Shown: piece by piece, positions 10,736-22,261 of the stretch
Position numbering within the stretch: the first letter of the stretch is position 1
Layout of the letters: each line of letters starts with the position of its first letter
NCBI GenBank assembly: GCA_029255685.2
Contig: CM055312.2
Span: 15,524,649 to 15,588,648, forward strand
DNA from: Silene conica
Taxonomy: Eukaryota; Streptophyta; Magnoliopsida; Caryophyllales; Caryophyllaceae
Reading direction: 5' to 3'
Length of the DNA stretch: 64,000 nt
The notes under the pieces: generated by a model
What the model saw: only the letters and a program-made list of their open reading frames with translations
Database searches by the model: none
What the model was told of the DNA's origin: nothing
Position numbers and translations under genes: made by a program

Positions 10736-12489
10736 TATGTCCATTAGGATTTAGGAATAGTAACTGGCTTTGAAAAATGAAAATTGTTACGTACCTAGTC
10801 AGCTGTCATTCAACACTGCCTTCTTTTTCAGCATGTCACTCAGCTCACCCAGATGATCTGATCGGAAACTGATTTGCCCTTGGATGCTGAAGTGGTAGCA
10901 TTCTTCTCAAAAATGTAAGCCACTTGAGCTTCCAAGATCTTGATTCTTACCATTAGACATTCGCAATTTGGGCACATCTCCGAGGAACATCCAGAGGCTT
11001 CATCATGGAACTAAAAACAAAAAAATTACAAGGAATTAATTCAAGTGCAAAAACAAGCATTTACCAGCAGTTTCAGAAAAAAGGGGCCTGATCTTTCAAT
11101 CATATCTTGAGCTACACTTAATCAATTACTATGTTATTTATATGTTTGGAAAGCTTGAAATATGAGCTACGTTTAACTTTCTGGGATCGGGCACCATGGA
11201 GGTCGTTATGGTGGAGATACGTACGTGCCAATAATCAGAATGTATCAAAAGAACAGGCTCAATATTTTGAAGTAATTGTTTTTGGAGGTGAAATTTAACT
11301 CTGTTACCTTGGTCCTTCCTTTTGGCATTTCATATACTCACATGATCCTATAATGATATCATCCTAGGAATGTGAAGAAATGGGCGTCTCATTAAGCTTG
11401 GGCTAAGGAAAACAGCAATTAAAACAAGAGCAACTGCTCTTATCATTCCAAGTGGTCATGCTCTGTTTTTACTGGAGAATTACTTGCCTACTCACATCAA
11501 CAACAAGACAAAAGAGCCTCACACAACTAATTAAAATTACATTAATTTCTTAGTTTTAATTTTTGTACTTATCCTTTTAATTTGCTGCATTTAATCTCAA
11601 CCACGCTTAGGGTTTTATTTACTCTTCATGTAACCCTCTATATAAAGGGACTCATCATTCCATTGTAAGAAAACAGACTCGGATGAAATGAAAAACTCTT
11701 ACCTTGTGCAAACACTTCCTTTGTGGATTTTTCCTTAATTTAAGACCTTTGTGGCTTGATTAAGAAGGACTATTAAGGTATAGCTTTGTGGATACTTTAA
11801 TCCTTAATTATTTTCTTGTTGACTATGTAAGTTTTGAACATTAAACACACACAAATACCCTAACAAAAACAACTACCATTTCCATAGCTCATATTTGTTT
11901 TTTAGAACTTTATTTCATCATCTAAGTTTCTGTTTTTCGTGTCGTTGTTCTCATGTTCTTAACACCTTTTTTTTGGACTCGATAACATCCCTCATCTTTC
12001 CATTTTGTTTACAAATATCGTGTTAGTAAATATCTTATTTTTCCATCAATATTAGTCCATTTTCACTTGTTTTTAGCTTTGTTTAAGAGCTGAAACTACA
12101 ACATCTTTACTTGTTGTTTGTTCATATAAAAACACTCAAAATAGCATCATTTCCAAGTTAACATGCTGCAACAAGCAATCAATTTTTGAAGAGACATTGC
12201 AATTTTTCGAACCACCTCTTTCATAGTGACACAGACCCAACTTACACAAAGACAAAGTAATATCCAAAGTTGACATTAGGCTTTATGACCCTGAAAAGCT
12301 ATTTAAAACAAAAAACTGACTTGTTCACTCTGAAAAGCAGCTTGTGCCTCTTCATATGAATAATACCCTTTATAGCAATTCTTCTTAAATCCGCTCACTT
12401 GTTCCTTGCATTCTGGCCTGGAGAAATAGATTCCAGGTTTTTTTGCCTTCCCAAACAACATAGCAAACATAGTCCCCTTCACACAAATC
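10736..12489. other. Unassigned AT-rich sequence, possibly including an old LTR
   Basis: There is no coding frame of note. Around 11,635 the phrase CTCTATATAAAGGGACTC resembles a core promoter, and the following transcribed-looking stretch to about 11,850 (CTTTGTGG repeats, ending near ACACACAAATACCC) could be the remains of a solo LTR. I could not define its ends. Confidence 0.35.
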
Positions 12490-12728
12490 CAACAACTCTC
12501 ATATCAGACACTTATTAAAGAAGAAGAAAATAAAAAAGTGAATCTTATTGGATGATGGCAAAAGATTACATCTTGGTCAGAATATATATACAAGCACATG
12601 AATGCATACGGATAGACAATCAGTAGCTTCTCATAATGAGTATTAAACATATTATAATTACTACATGTCTAAATGCAATGTGTAACCGATATCACATTAA
12701 TCGTAGCTTCTCAATACTCCCTCTCAAG
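12490..12728 (-). mobile_element. Putative 3' LTR start and polypurine tract of a Ty1-copia element
   Basis: Reading the minus strand, the polypurine stretch GAGAGGGAGT lies at the end of pol, followed by an AT-rich segment with TATATATATTCTGACC near 12,580. This is the layout of the short 3' LTR of plant copia elements. The LTR ends are not clear and no second LTR copy is present, so the boundary at 12,490 is approximate. Confidence 0.35.
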
Positions 12729-14070
12729 TCGGCGTGGTTTGACAAGACGACTCCCAACTTGGATTGTAGATATCGGAAAGCATCTCCGGCTAAGGCTTTA
12801 GTGAAAAGATCGGCAATTGTTCCTTCTCACATGAGACGTAACAATAGTTCCTTGCACAATGTGATGTCGAATAAAATGACAATCAATTTCGATGTGTTTA
12901 GTTCGATCATGAAAAAACGGATTTTTGGCTATGTGTATAGCCGCTTGGTTGTCACAATAAAGACTCATGGGTCGGGTGTGATCAATACCCAATGATTTAA
13001 GAAAAGATTTCACCCAAAGAACCTCACTTGTGACGGCAGCTAAAGCTCGATACTCGGCCTCCGCCGACGACTTCGCGACCGTTGTTTGTTTCTTGGCCTT
13101 CCATGAAATAGGTGAATTACCCAAAGCAACGTAATACTCCGTAATCGACTTCCGTGACAATGGACACGTCGCGTAGTCCGAGTCCGAGAATCCACAAACA
13201 TGTAAATCACATTCTCGACTTATGATAATTCCCTTATCAGGAGCTCCTTTTACGTAATGTAAAGCCCGCATTACCGCATTCAAATGATCTTCTCGTGGTG
13301 CATGTACAAATTGCGAAAGTATGTGCACCACATATAGCAAGTCCGGTCTCGTAATAGTCAAGTAAATAAGCTTCCCAACTAGTCTCCTATACTTCACAGG
13401 ATCATCTAGGAGACGTTCCTTGGCTAGAGACAAGTTATGATTTGGTTGGATGGGAGTGTCTACTGGTTTTGCACCTTCCAATCCGGCTTCTTTAATTATA
13501 TCTATTGCATATTTACGTTGACTCGGAAATAAACCCTTCGACCCAGTGGCCACTTCGATTCCCAAGAAATACTTAAGTCTGCCTAAGTCTTTAATGCGAA
13601 AACTCCGGTCCAGAAATTTTTTAAGTCGTGTGCTAGCTTCATTATTATTACTCACGACTATCATGTCATCCACATAAACAAGTATTTCAAGGAAAAGACC
13701 ATTTTTATTGTAAGTGAAAAGGGAATAATCGGCCATAGATTGCACAAACCATACCTCGTCAAGGATTTTGTGAGCATTTCGAACCAATTTCTTGACGCTT
13801 GCTTGAGACCGTACAAAGATTTGTGGAGCTTGCATACTTTATTAGTTCCTCCTTTGTCAAAACCAGGAGGCATTTTCATAAACACTTCCTCTTTCAAATC
13901 CCCATGGAGAAAAACATTATTCAAGTCTAATTGAGCAATTGACCAATTTTTCGCAACGACAACCGCTAATAAACACCGAACACTCGTCATTTTCGCAACT
14001 GGAGCAAAAGTTTCATGAAAATCAATACCTTCAATTTGTGTATAACCTTGTTGAAGAGTCACAACGAGTT
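12692..14070 (-). pseudogene. Ty1-copia pol: reverse transcriptase and RNase H
   Basis: On the minus strand the frame begins at [14 protein letters not shown] and includes the RT landmarks [22 protein letters not shown] and LYGLKQASR. After a frameshift near 13,790 it continues with LVYVDDMIV (catalytic YVDD), FLGIEV and the RNase H pieces SDSDYA, SSAEAEYRAL and LYCDNQAA. A second shift near 12,830 leads to IADLFTKALAGDAF and a stop at 12,692-12,694, directly before the polypurine tract. At least two frameshifts inactivate it. The 5' part of pol lies beyond 15,420 because another element has inserted. Confidence 0.88.
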
Positions 14071-15410
14071 TAAAACCTAAGAGGGGGAGGGGGTGAATTA
14101 GGTGACCTTTTAAAAATTTCTGATTTAAACTTGATTGTTTTAAGAGTCAAGCAACGAAAGATAGAGTCTGAGCAACAGTATAGGCAACAGTTGCACAGAC
14201 CTGGTAGTTATCGTAAGTAGCAAGCATTCGAAAGATTGATAAGAGAATAAGCAAGAATGAAAACAGGCGATATAAAAAATTGGTTCAGCTCCTACTCCGG
14301 AGCCTACGTCCAACCGTTATCTTATTAAAAGTTTAGAAGCTACTCCGCTTAACTAGAACTATTACAATAAGACAACTCGCCAACCTACTCCGGTTGCAAT
14401 GCTTCAAGCTACTCCGCTCAAAGACTTGACTCAAACTTAGAGCTACTCCGCTCTAAGAGTTTTTGATGTTCTACCTTTGGTTTACAAGATCAATGTCTCA
14501 AGGGTTCTCTTTTAAGAACATGGAGACTTCATTTAAGATCTAAACACAAGGTCCTTGAACATACTAATTAGGCATTAAGAGTGCTACTAGTGCTTAGGAG
14601 ATAATGTCTTTGTTAAAACCTTTTTGAAGACTTTTAAACACTTAAAACATTTGCAAAGATACTTTGAAGAATGAAGCACAAATCAGTTTTGCAAAGTTTG
14701 TAATGAATGCACTAAAAAGTCTTGGCAATAAATGAACCCAATGGTCCATATATATAGCCGAAATACAAAGGCCTTGAAACCCTAAAGCATGTGCTTTGTT
14801 CACCTTTTACAACTATGTGATTGTCTTTACTTGGTGGGTAAAAGGGTGAGTCAATTTTGTCAAAGAGGGGAAAAGGACTGGTCTGATTACACAATGCTCT
14901 ATGTTGCACTTACTTAGCTAAGGAAGCATTCAAATTTCCCTCATGGAGAAACTCACTTAGCTAAATGAGGAAATAAAGCAAGATTTTACTTTCACAAAGA
15001 CCAAGTCACCTTTGAATAAGATTTCAACTTGATTTTCTGAACTTTGATTCAAATAATAATTTATTTAAACACAAGCTGATATTTTGAAAACAATTTCAAA
15101 CATTTGAAATCCTCTTTGAAAATTATCTCCGTAACTAGCACTAGACACATGTCATGCAACAGTCTGAGAACTGTTTCATGACTTTTGCACTTTTAATGAC
15201 TTAGATGAATATGATCAATTACCTTGCTTACAACACTCTTTCTAGACTCGACTTAGATTGCTTCTCTTGCATCTTGAGACTTCTTCTTGACTTGTCTTTG
15301 ATCATTCACAAGCTTGATATCATTTGCTATTAATCACACCACTTAGAAAAAGACATTAGAAGTGATTAGGAGTAACTTGGCATCATCAACATCAAGTGTT
15401 CTAACACTTG
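14071..15410 (-). mobile_element. LTR-like insertion within the copia pol (probable solo LTR)
   Basis: This block separates KARLV of the copia pol (15,424) from its continuation [12 protein letters not shown] (14,062). On the minus strand it opens near TGTTAGAACACTTG and closes near CACCCCCTCCCCCTCTTAGG. Both are typical plant copia-type LTR termini as far as I recall. A promoter-like GGCTATATATATGG reads on the minus strand at 14,746-14,759. The interior has repeated AGCTACTCCGCTC words and no coding frame. I could not find a clean 5-bp target duplication, so the ends may be slightly off. Confidence 0.5.
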
Positions 15411-15423
15411 TGCTACAAGTCGT

Positions 15424-15960
15424 GCTTTTTACCTCTCAATAGTACCGTCTGCATTGTATTTCACTTTGTAAACCCATCGACATCCAATTGGCCTCTTTCC
15501 TTTCGGTATTCCACAACTGTCCATGTCCCATTTGTTTCGAGTGCCTTATATTCCTGCAACATTGCCTTTCGCCACTCGGGAATAGGAGCTGCTTCGGAAT
15601 AATGTTGTGGCTCGATAATTTTGTCAATTTTACTCAAAAAACATTGATGGGAATTAGAAAAACAATTTTGTGTGACGTAATTAATCAAAGGGTAACGAGT
15701 ACCTTTCTGTTTGGACTTCGACTGGACGATGAGAACTACAGATGGAGCGGGGTCTATTATCCGAGTCGACTTGCAGTAGTAATCTTTCTTCCACTGTGGT
15801 TCAAATTTTTGTCGAGCACCCGTACCCATCTCTCTGTTTTCAACGGTTTCCTCATTGTTTTCGATCATTTCAGGGCCTGCTTTGTCCATTTCAGCGTTGA
15901 TTTCAACATTATCACTCTCCTGATTCTTGCTTAAGACATTTTCACTATTATTCTCATTGA
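15424..15960 (-). pseudogene. Ty1-copia pol, 5' segment (integrase tail to start of RT)
   Basis: The minus-strand frame holds a charged linker, then EPQHYSEAAPIPEWRKAMLQ and ALETNGTWTVVEY, the landmarks just before copia RT. A frameshift follows, and the other frame gives RWVYKVKYNADGTIER, then an in-frame stop and KARLV. This is the missing upstream piece of the pol at 12,692-14,070. Sequence beyond 15,960 is unrelated, so the element is 5'-truncated: gag and integrase core are absent. Confidence 0.8.
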
Positions 15961-16083
15961 ATTTTTTGTTGGTACTACTTAATGAACGGAGTAAATAAAC
16001 TGATACTATTAATTAATTAATTTTTTTGTTGGTACTCTTCTTTAAAAAGGATGATTAATATGGTACCGATTATCAATTTACAC

Positions 16084-16108
16084 TTAATATATATATATAT
16101 ATATATAT

Positions 16109-16185
<77 letters not shown>

Positions 16186-16350
16186 TATATATATATATAT
16201 ATATGTTTATATATATATATATATATATGTTTATATATATATATATATATATATGTTTATATATATATATATATATATGTTTATATATATATATATATAT
16301 ATATATGTTTATATATATATATATATATGTTTATATATATATTTATATAG
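16084..16350. repeat. (TA)n microsatellite with regular GTTTATATAT interruptions
   Basis: Long alternating AT interrupted by TATGTTTATA at intervals. Overlapping reading frames of I/Y repeats arise purely from the dinucleotide. Confidence 0.95.
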
Positions 16351-16354
16351 ACTT

Positions 16355-16728
16355 GAGATCCGGTGAGAACCACCTTACAATGAGAACCTTGTGAGAACTC
16401 TACCTTACGGACTTTTTAAAAAAAAAATAATAACATAATTGGATTCGGCATGACATTTTATAGCTAGAGAACATATTTTTTGGTCTAGAAAATAAATACT
16501 AGTGACGGAAATCAAGGTGAGATACGTTTTATTTATTTGCATGCACCTACTATATATTTTTTCGTATCTATCATTTTTCCGCCACTAGTATTTATTTTCT
16601 AGACCAAGAAATATGTTCTCTAGCCGTAAAATTCCATGCCGAATCCAAATATGTCATTAATTTTTTAAAAAAAACTCCGTAAGGAAGAGTTCTCACCGGT
16701 TTTCATTGTAAGGTGGTTCTCACCGGAT
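16355..16728. mobile_element. Fold-back MITE, copy 1
   Basis: The left arm starts GAGATCCGGTGAGAACCACC. It runs through AGAACTCTACCTTACGGA, GGATTCGGCATGACATTTT and TGGTCTAGAAAATAAATA to ACTAGTGACGG. The right arm is its inverted complement, from CCGCCACTAGTATTTATT back to GGTGGTTCTCACCGGAT. Arms are roughly 150-180 bp, so the single strand would form one long hairpin. There is no coding capacity. Confidence 0.85.
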
Positions 16729-17083
16729 ACAATGAGAACTTTGTGAGAACTCTACCTTACGGACTTTTTTAAAAAAAATTAATAACATAATTGGATTCGG
16801 CATGACATTTTCTAGCTAGAAAACATATTTCTTGGTCTAGAAAATAAATACTAGTGACGGAAATCGAGGTGAGATACGTTTTATTTATTTGCATGCACTT
16901 ACTATCTATTTTTTCGTATCTATCATTTTTCCGCCAGTAGTACTTATTTTCTAGACCAAGAAATATGTTCTCTGGCCATAAAATTCCATGCCGAATTCAA
17001 TTATGTCATTAATTTTTTTAAAAAAACTCCGTAAGGAAGAGTTCTCACCGGTTCTCATTGTAAGGTGGTTCTCACCGGATCTC
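16729..17083. mobile_element. Fold-back MITE, copy 2 (head-to-tail with copy 1)
   Basis: It repeats copy 1 closely but lacks the first ~20 bases (GATCCGGTGAGAACCACC), which are supplied by the end of copy 1. The far end is GGTGGTTCTCACCGGATCTC at 17,064-17,083. The pair is embedded in TA microsatellite on both sides, like Micron-type elements, which prefer (TA)n targets. Confidence 0.8.
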
Positions 17084-17087
17084 AACC

Positions 17088-17115
17088 CTATATACATATA
17101 TATATATATATATAC

Positions 17116-17146
<31 letters not shown>

Positions 17147-17147
17147 C

Positions 17148-17178
<31 letters not shown>

Positions 17179-17275
17179 CATATCTATATATATATATACA
17201 TATATATATACATATATATATACATATATATATATACATATATATATACATAGAGAGAGAGAGAGATAAGATCTA
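17088..17275. repeat. (TA)n microsatellite with TACATATA interruptions, ending in (GA)n
   Basis: Alternating TA with periodic CA replacing TA, followed by GAGAGAGAGAGAGA at 17,253-17,266. It is the other half of the tract that begins at 16,084. Confidence 0.95.
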
Positions 17276-17957
17276 TTGAGTCTAGGGTCTTATGGTGAAT
17301 CCGTCCTACCATTCTTAGCCATCTGATCATATCAATCCAATGGCTGAGATTTAATCTTGTTTAGAATTTTAAAATTAATCATATATAAGCATAGTATTTT
17401 GTTGTAATTTTTCCATAATTCATAACAACTTTCTCTCTCTTCTTTCTCTCTCGTCTATTTCCCTCACAACTGATCAACTCAATCTTCACCAAAGTTACTA
17501 ACCTCTACTCAATCCTGTTTAATGATCTTCAATTCCGTCTCAAGTAATTATGTGATTCCTCTTAATTCAAGTTCTTACGCGATCAAATTTATTCATTTTT
17601 GTAGTTTTGTTGATTCATACGTGTTGATCGTCATTCTCATTCTTATCCGTCACATTGATCTTCAAATTATGGTGAATTCTGCTGAATCATATTCATTTTG
17701 TTCCTGAATTTCTTATTCGGTATTTTCATCATGCATTACTCTTAATTGTTTTTATGATCTAAATTGGTGCAGGTGTTTTTTCTCTGTTTTCATTGCAATC
17801 ATCATTTGTCTCTGTGGTTTTCTCTATATTTAGGTATAGTCAACTCTTTGTTCTGCATGATAAATCCCATGTTCTTTTGTTTTCATTAAATTACACTTTC
17901 GATTCATTGATACCAGGTTCTTATCAGTTTAAACGTTGTTTTCAGCTCTATGTTTCG

Positions 17958-20904
17958 ATGTCGACAGTTCCGTCTACTCCATTAACTCAATTTTCAGTTG
18001 CAGACGACATTCATCCAGGTATCTCTTTGTGATATGTATATTTTTTTACTGCTTTCATTTAATTAATTCACATCTTAGCTCATTGTAACAACCATTCTTA
18101 TTACCTTTACAAGTTCTTGAAATTCAGTTTCACTCCTTCACATTTGTGTTGTTATAACATACATGTTACACTACTGTAACATGTATTCTACAGCTAATAT
18201 AACATTTTTCTGATTCTCATATTATGATTTCACATGTGTGTTATTATAACATACATGTTACATTACAGTAACATGTATTATACAGTTATTATAACAGTTT
18301 CCTGATTATCATATTAAGATTTCACATCTGTGTTATTATAACATACATGTTACACTACTGTAACATGTATTCTACAGTTATTAAAACATTTTTCCTGATT
18401 CTGATATTAGTGTAACAACCATAATATATTGCTATAATACATAATCCATCTCCCTGTGCCATTTTTACTTTTGATTTTTCTGTCGCAAACATTAATAACC
18501 TGTCCTATTTAATTCATCACTGTATATGTGTACTTTTTGATTGTGAATTATCTCACTTTATACAGAGGTTCAATCTTGTCGTGATTTTGTTTTCACCCCA
18601 ACCTCGACATCTCATCCAACAGTTATACATCCTCTTAAAGTGAGCTACAGTCCTAGTGGCAGTGAGAGATGGACTAGGATAGTTGAGGAGGCTTTCACAC
18701 CTAAAATGAAAATGTAGTTTACTGACTTTGATTCAGCAATGTGTTTTTTTGTCGTTCATACAATTTCATGTGGGTTTAAACCAAAGCTTTATACCACAAA
18801 ACGTACCCGTGATGGTGGTATACTAAGGAAGTCTATTGTTTGTAATCGTCAAGGATTTAGAGATAATAAAAGGAAACTTAAGTGTCCTATTCCAGATGTC
18901 GACAAAGAATCTGGTTGTAGTATTAGAGTTACAAGAAATGTTAAAATTACTAGGATTGGGTGTCCAGCAATGATGAGGGTTGAAGCGGTCCAGGGGGGAG
19001 GTTGTCGGGTTGATCTATTTTTTGATTTTCATAATCACCGTCTTCTCTCCATTACTGACAAAGAATTTGAAAAAGTTGTAAGGAAACTTTCTTATTTCCA
19101 AAAGAAGTTCATCATTGATAATTCAAAGTTGCATCTTGGGGCGTCCATTAGTTTTCAGCAATCTGTACAACATTCGGATGGTTATGCTAATGTTGGAGCA
19201 ACTTTGGTAGATTTTAAGAATTTCGCCAGGGATCTCAAAATTTTTAAGGTTTAAAGGATGCAACTCTTTTTGTTAATCACCTTGAAGAGCTAACAAAAAA
19301 TCAAACCTGATTTCTACTTTGCGTATGACATTGATGATGAGAAGTGTTTGAGTAAGGTGTTTTGGGCTGATGCTCAGTCTAGGAAGAGCTATGCTGATTT
19401 TGGTGATTGTCTTTGCTACAATGGTACATACGGAACTAACAAATATGGTATGATGTTTATACCGTTTATTGGAGTTGATCACCACAAACGGTCGATCACA
19501 TTTGCTTGCTGTTTGATTGATCACGAGAATGAAGAGTCCTTTAAATGGTGTTTCAACAAGTTTCTGGATTGTATGGGTCAGAAGGAGCCTTTATGTATCG
19601 TAACAGATCAATCCCCTGGGATATTGCTGGCTGTTCCTGTTGTTTTCAAAACAGCCCGCAACCGTTTCTGTATGTGGCATATTGTGGAAAAAGTCAATTC
19701 TAAAGTCGGACTGCTCACTTGCAAAGATACTGATTTTCTCTCTCGTTTCCATGCTGTTGTTTGGGATTTTACCTTAGAACCACCTGAGTTTGAGGAGAAG
19801 TGGCTTGCAGTTATGACGAATTTTAATCTTGGGGGCCATAAATGGCTTTCGAGCATGTATAACCATATGCACCGTTAGATACCTGCTTACTTCAGAGACA
19901 TTCCATTGAGAGGGCTGTTAAGGACAACTCAGAGATCCGAGAGCTCGAATTCTTTCTTTAAGCGTTATCAGACTCATTTTGGGACTTAGGTTGAGTTTTG
20001 GATGCGCTATGACACTGCCATTGAACAACAGCGTTACGTCCAGAAATGTAATGACTATGACAGTGAGCACAGTTCACCAGTAACTTCTGAATCCCCTAAT
20101 AAGATTGAAGTACATGCTGCATCTGTCTATACTCACAAAGTTTTTTATGATGTTCAAGTTGAGTTGAAGAGAACTTCTTCTTGCGGCTTTGCTGGTATGC
20201 CTATAAATGGGGACAAGCGTGTATATGATATTACTGATGAGTTCAGACATTCTAATGTACATGTCCGTTATACTGTCGCAACACATGAGGCTTATTGCAG
20301 TTGCAAACTTTTTGAAAGTAAAGGTCTCATTTGCAGGCATGTATTCTGGGTTTTTCTCTCTAGTCTCTTTAAAAGCATCCCTTTGAAATACATTGTTGCT
20401 CGTTGGTGTAAGTTTTCGTATAGAAACCCTTTCTCAATTAAATCTGGCAACCTTATAGAAGACTATTCACCTGCTGATGTTACCAAGATGGAGATTTCTA
20501 ATGTCTGGTCAGAGTTTTATTCGACCATTTCTGTTGCGAAAGACGTACATATCGACCGCATCAAAGAATTAGCTGCCATGTTGAAGTGTATAGAACAGGT
20601 ATGTCCTGCGACATCAACAGAGGTATTAACCAAGGAGAAAGAGATAGAACAACTATTGTGTTTTTCAAGTACTTCAGAAGTGACAATCTTACCACCTAAA
20701 CAAGTCAGAAACAAGGGTAACGGCAAAAGGCTTTTGTCTAATAGGAAATAATCGATAGCAAAAGCAAAGAAGCCTAAAAGACTTTGCGCCTGCTGCAAAC
20801 ATATGGCTAACCACGACAAACGCAACTGCCCTCAAAAGGAACTAGATGATGTATTATTCCTTAAACTTTATTTGATTACGTCTTTTGCCATTTTTCTTAA
20901 ATAG
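17958..20904 (+). pseudogene. FAR1/FHY3-type MULE transposase
   Basis: Exon 1 (17,958-18,018) starts with MSTVPSTPL and ends at donor CCAG/GTATCT. Exon 2 starts after ACAG at 18,566. Domains in order: FAR1-like DNA-binding region (FTDFDSAMCFF.., KLKCPIPDVDKESGCSIRVT, NHRLLS); MULE transposase core (DFYFAYDID, VFWADAQSRKSYADFGD, PLCIVTDQSPG, CMWHI); SWIM zinc finger (CSCKLFESKGLICRHV, 20,298-20,345); and a terminal zinc knuckle-like CACCKHMANHDKRNC. It is inactive. In-frame stops lie at 18,715, 19,252, 19,876, 19,987 and 20,749, and there are two compensating frameshifts around 19,250-19,310. In a working element this protein would bind the terminal repeats and cut and paste the MULE. Plant FAR1/FHY3 regulators derive from this family, but the setting here is transposon. 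Confidence 0.9.
18139..18414 (+). repeat. Three 92-bp tandem repeats in the transposase intron
   Basis: Copies start at 18,139, 18,231 and 18,323 with CACATNTGTGTT. Each contains TATAACATACATGTTACA and CTGTAACATGTATTCTACAG with minor substitutions. They fill much of intron 1 of the transposase gene. Confidence 0.9.
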
Positions 20905-20939
20905 TTAATTAACAACATTTTAAAATTTTGTTTGTTTTA

Positions 20940-21310
20940 ACAGAAATCTTCATAAGATGATGATGCTATTTGATTTGTGGTGACAAGGATGGACATTAAT
21001 AGAATTTTCATTTTCTGCATTACTGTTATAGTGTTACAGTAACAACTTAATACTGTTGTAGTGTTACTGTAATAGCTTAATACTGTTGTAGTGTTCACTA
21101 TTTTTGGAACTGTTGTTTTTATCCACATTAATGGAACACACTGATACATGATTAATGCAAAACCTCCATTTTTCCAATTTTATTCTTCTGTGAAGTTGTC
21201 ACTGTAACAACAACATAGTGTCACAGTAACATAATTATATTATTACTGTAACAGCTTAATACTGTTATAGAGATCACACCATTTATCACAGTAATAAGAT
21301 AGTAACATTT
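20940..21310. repeat. Dispersed GTTACWGTAAC-type repeats between the two convergent genes
   Basis: Repeated words TTACTGTAACA, GTTACAGTAAC and CTTAATACTGTTGTAGTG occur at short intervals. GTTACAGTAAC is an odd-length near-palindrome. They lie in the 3' intergenic space of the MULE genes, and the same words reappear in the introns of the Ulp1 gene at 39,660-40,030 and 41,510-41,640. Confidence 0.75.
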
Positions 21311-21510
21311 ATCAAACCAAAATAATAACCATAATATTTTTTGGAACTGTTTTGATCCACATGAATGGAACACAATTGACAATAAAAAAAACTGATTTTA
21401 ACTAGCCTAATACATTAACAATAAGACAGTGTTGTAAAAAGTCTGACTTTTGTGTTTCAAAACATATTTACACAATGTAACAAACATATGTTCAATCAGG
21501 TTTAGCATCT

Positions 21511-22256
21511 TCATTTTCCATCTTTTTTCTTCCTGGGATAGCCTTCTCTCTTTGCTGTTTGTTTACCTCTCCTCCCATATGTTGGCAATGTCTTTGCACC
21601 TGACCGAAGCACAGGGATCTCAGTTATGTTCGGTTTGGGTACAACAACTTCAGCTTTGTCTTCAATGAATCCATCCCTTTTACACTTAATTTTCAACCAC
21701 ATGTCTTCTTTGCCACTCTTCAATTCATTCACCTTTGCAATAACTTCAGCTCGCTTCTCATTGATATCTGCCAACACGAGTGCTGCTGCCATTTCAACAC
21801 AAAATACTCGCCTTGTAATCTTCTTGCCTAGTTGAGATTCATACGGTTCCCCTTCATATGCGATCATGCGCATCATCAAAAAACAGCCTGATTCTTCATC
21901 AGTTACCGCAATGGCAATTTTGTCTCAAGGATAGGAAATCCCGTAGTTGCGTCTGCATCCTTCACTCCTTTATTTTCCAAGTAGTCACTGAGTACACCGG
22001 CCTACATCAATCAAGATAATAATGTTTTAGGCAGCGCGCTAAAACCATCCCAAAAACTGTAATTTGAATTTGATATAGATTATTAAAACATACCACTACT
22101 CTTGTAATATTATAAGTCGTACTATCCTTCCATGATTTATGAATTACACAATCTAGTACGTCAACCTTCTTTCCTAACATGTCGACAGTCATGCAAAAGA
22201 AGTGCCTTCCAGCATAGAGCGGGATAAAAAACAGTCCTGCCTCAATATTGCACACC
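21511..22256 (-). pseudogene. Ulp1-like peptidase module 2, C-terminal part (His and Cys regions)
   Basis: On the minus strand the first exon reads LFFIPLYAGRHFFCMTVDML and GKKVDVLDC, the His and Asp region of C48 (Ulp1/SENP) cysteine peptidases, which remove SUMO-like modifiers. A GTATGT donor follows at about 22,095. The next exon reads GVLSDYLENKGVKDADATTG, shifts frame near 21,900, then gives EESGCFLMMRMIAYEG. The usual D-C-G of the nucleophile is E-S-G here. It ends in a charged helix (ADINEKRAEVIAKVNEL) and a lysine-rich tail. The start of this module lies at 40,054-40,430, on the other side of the inserted copia element. Not functional. Confidence 0.75.
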
Positions 22257-22261
22257 CGGGT
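22257..22261. repeat. Target-site duplication (left) of the copia element
   Basis: CGGGT here matches CGGGT at 39,559-39,563 on the other side. Confidence 0.95.

Noticed and set aside
16051..17269. Open frames of alternating Ile and Tyr residues
   Set aside because: They are direct products of the TA dinucleotide repeat and have no coding signal.
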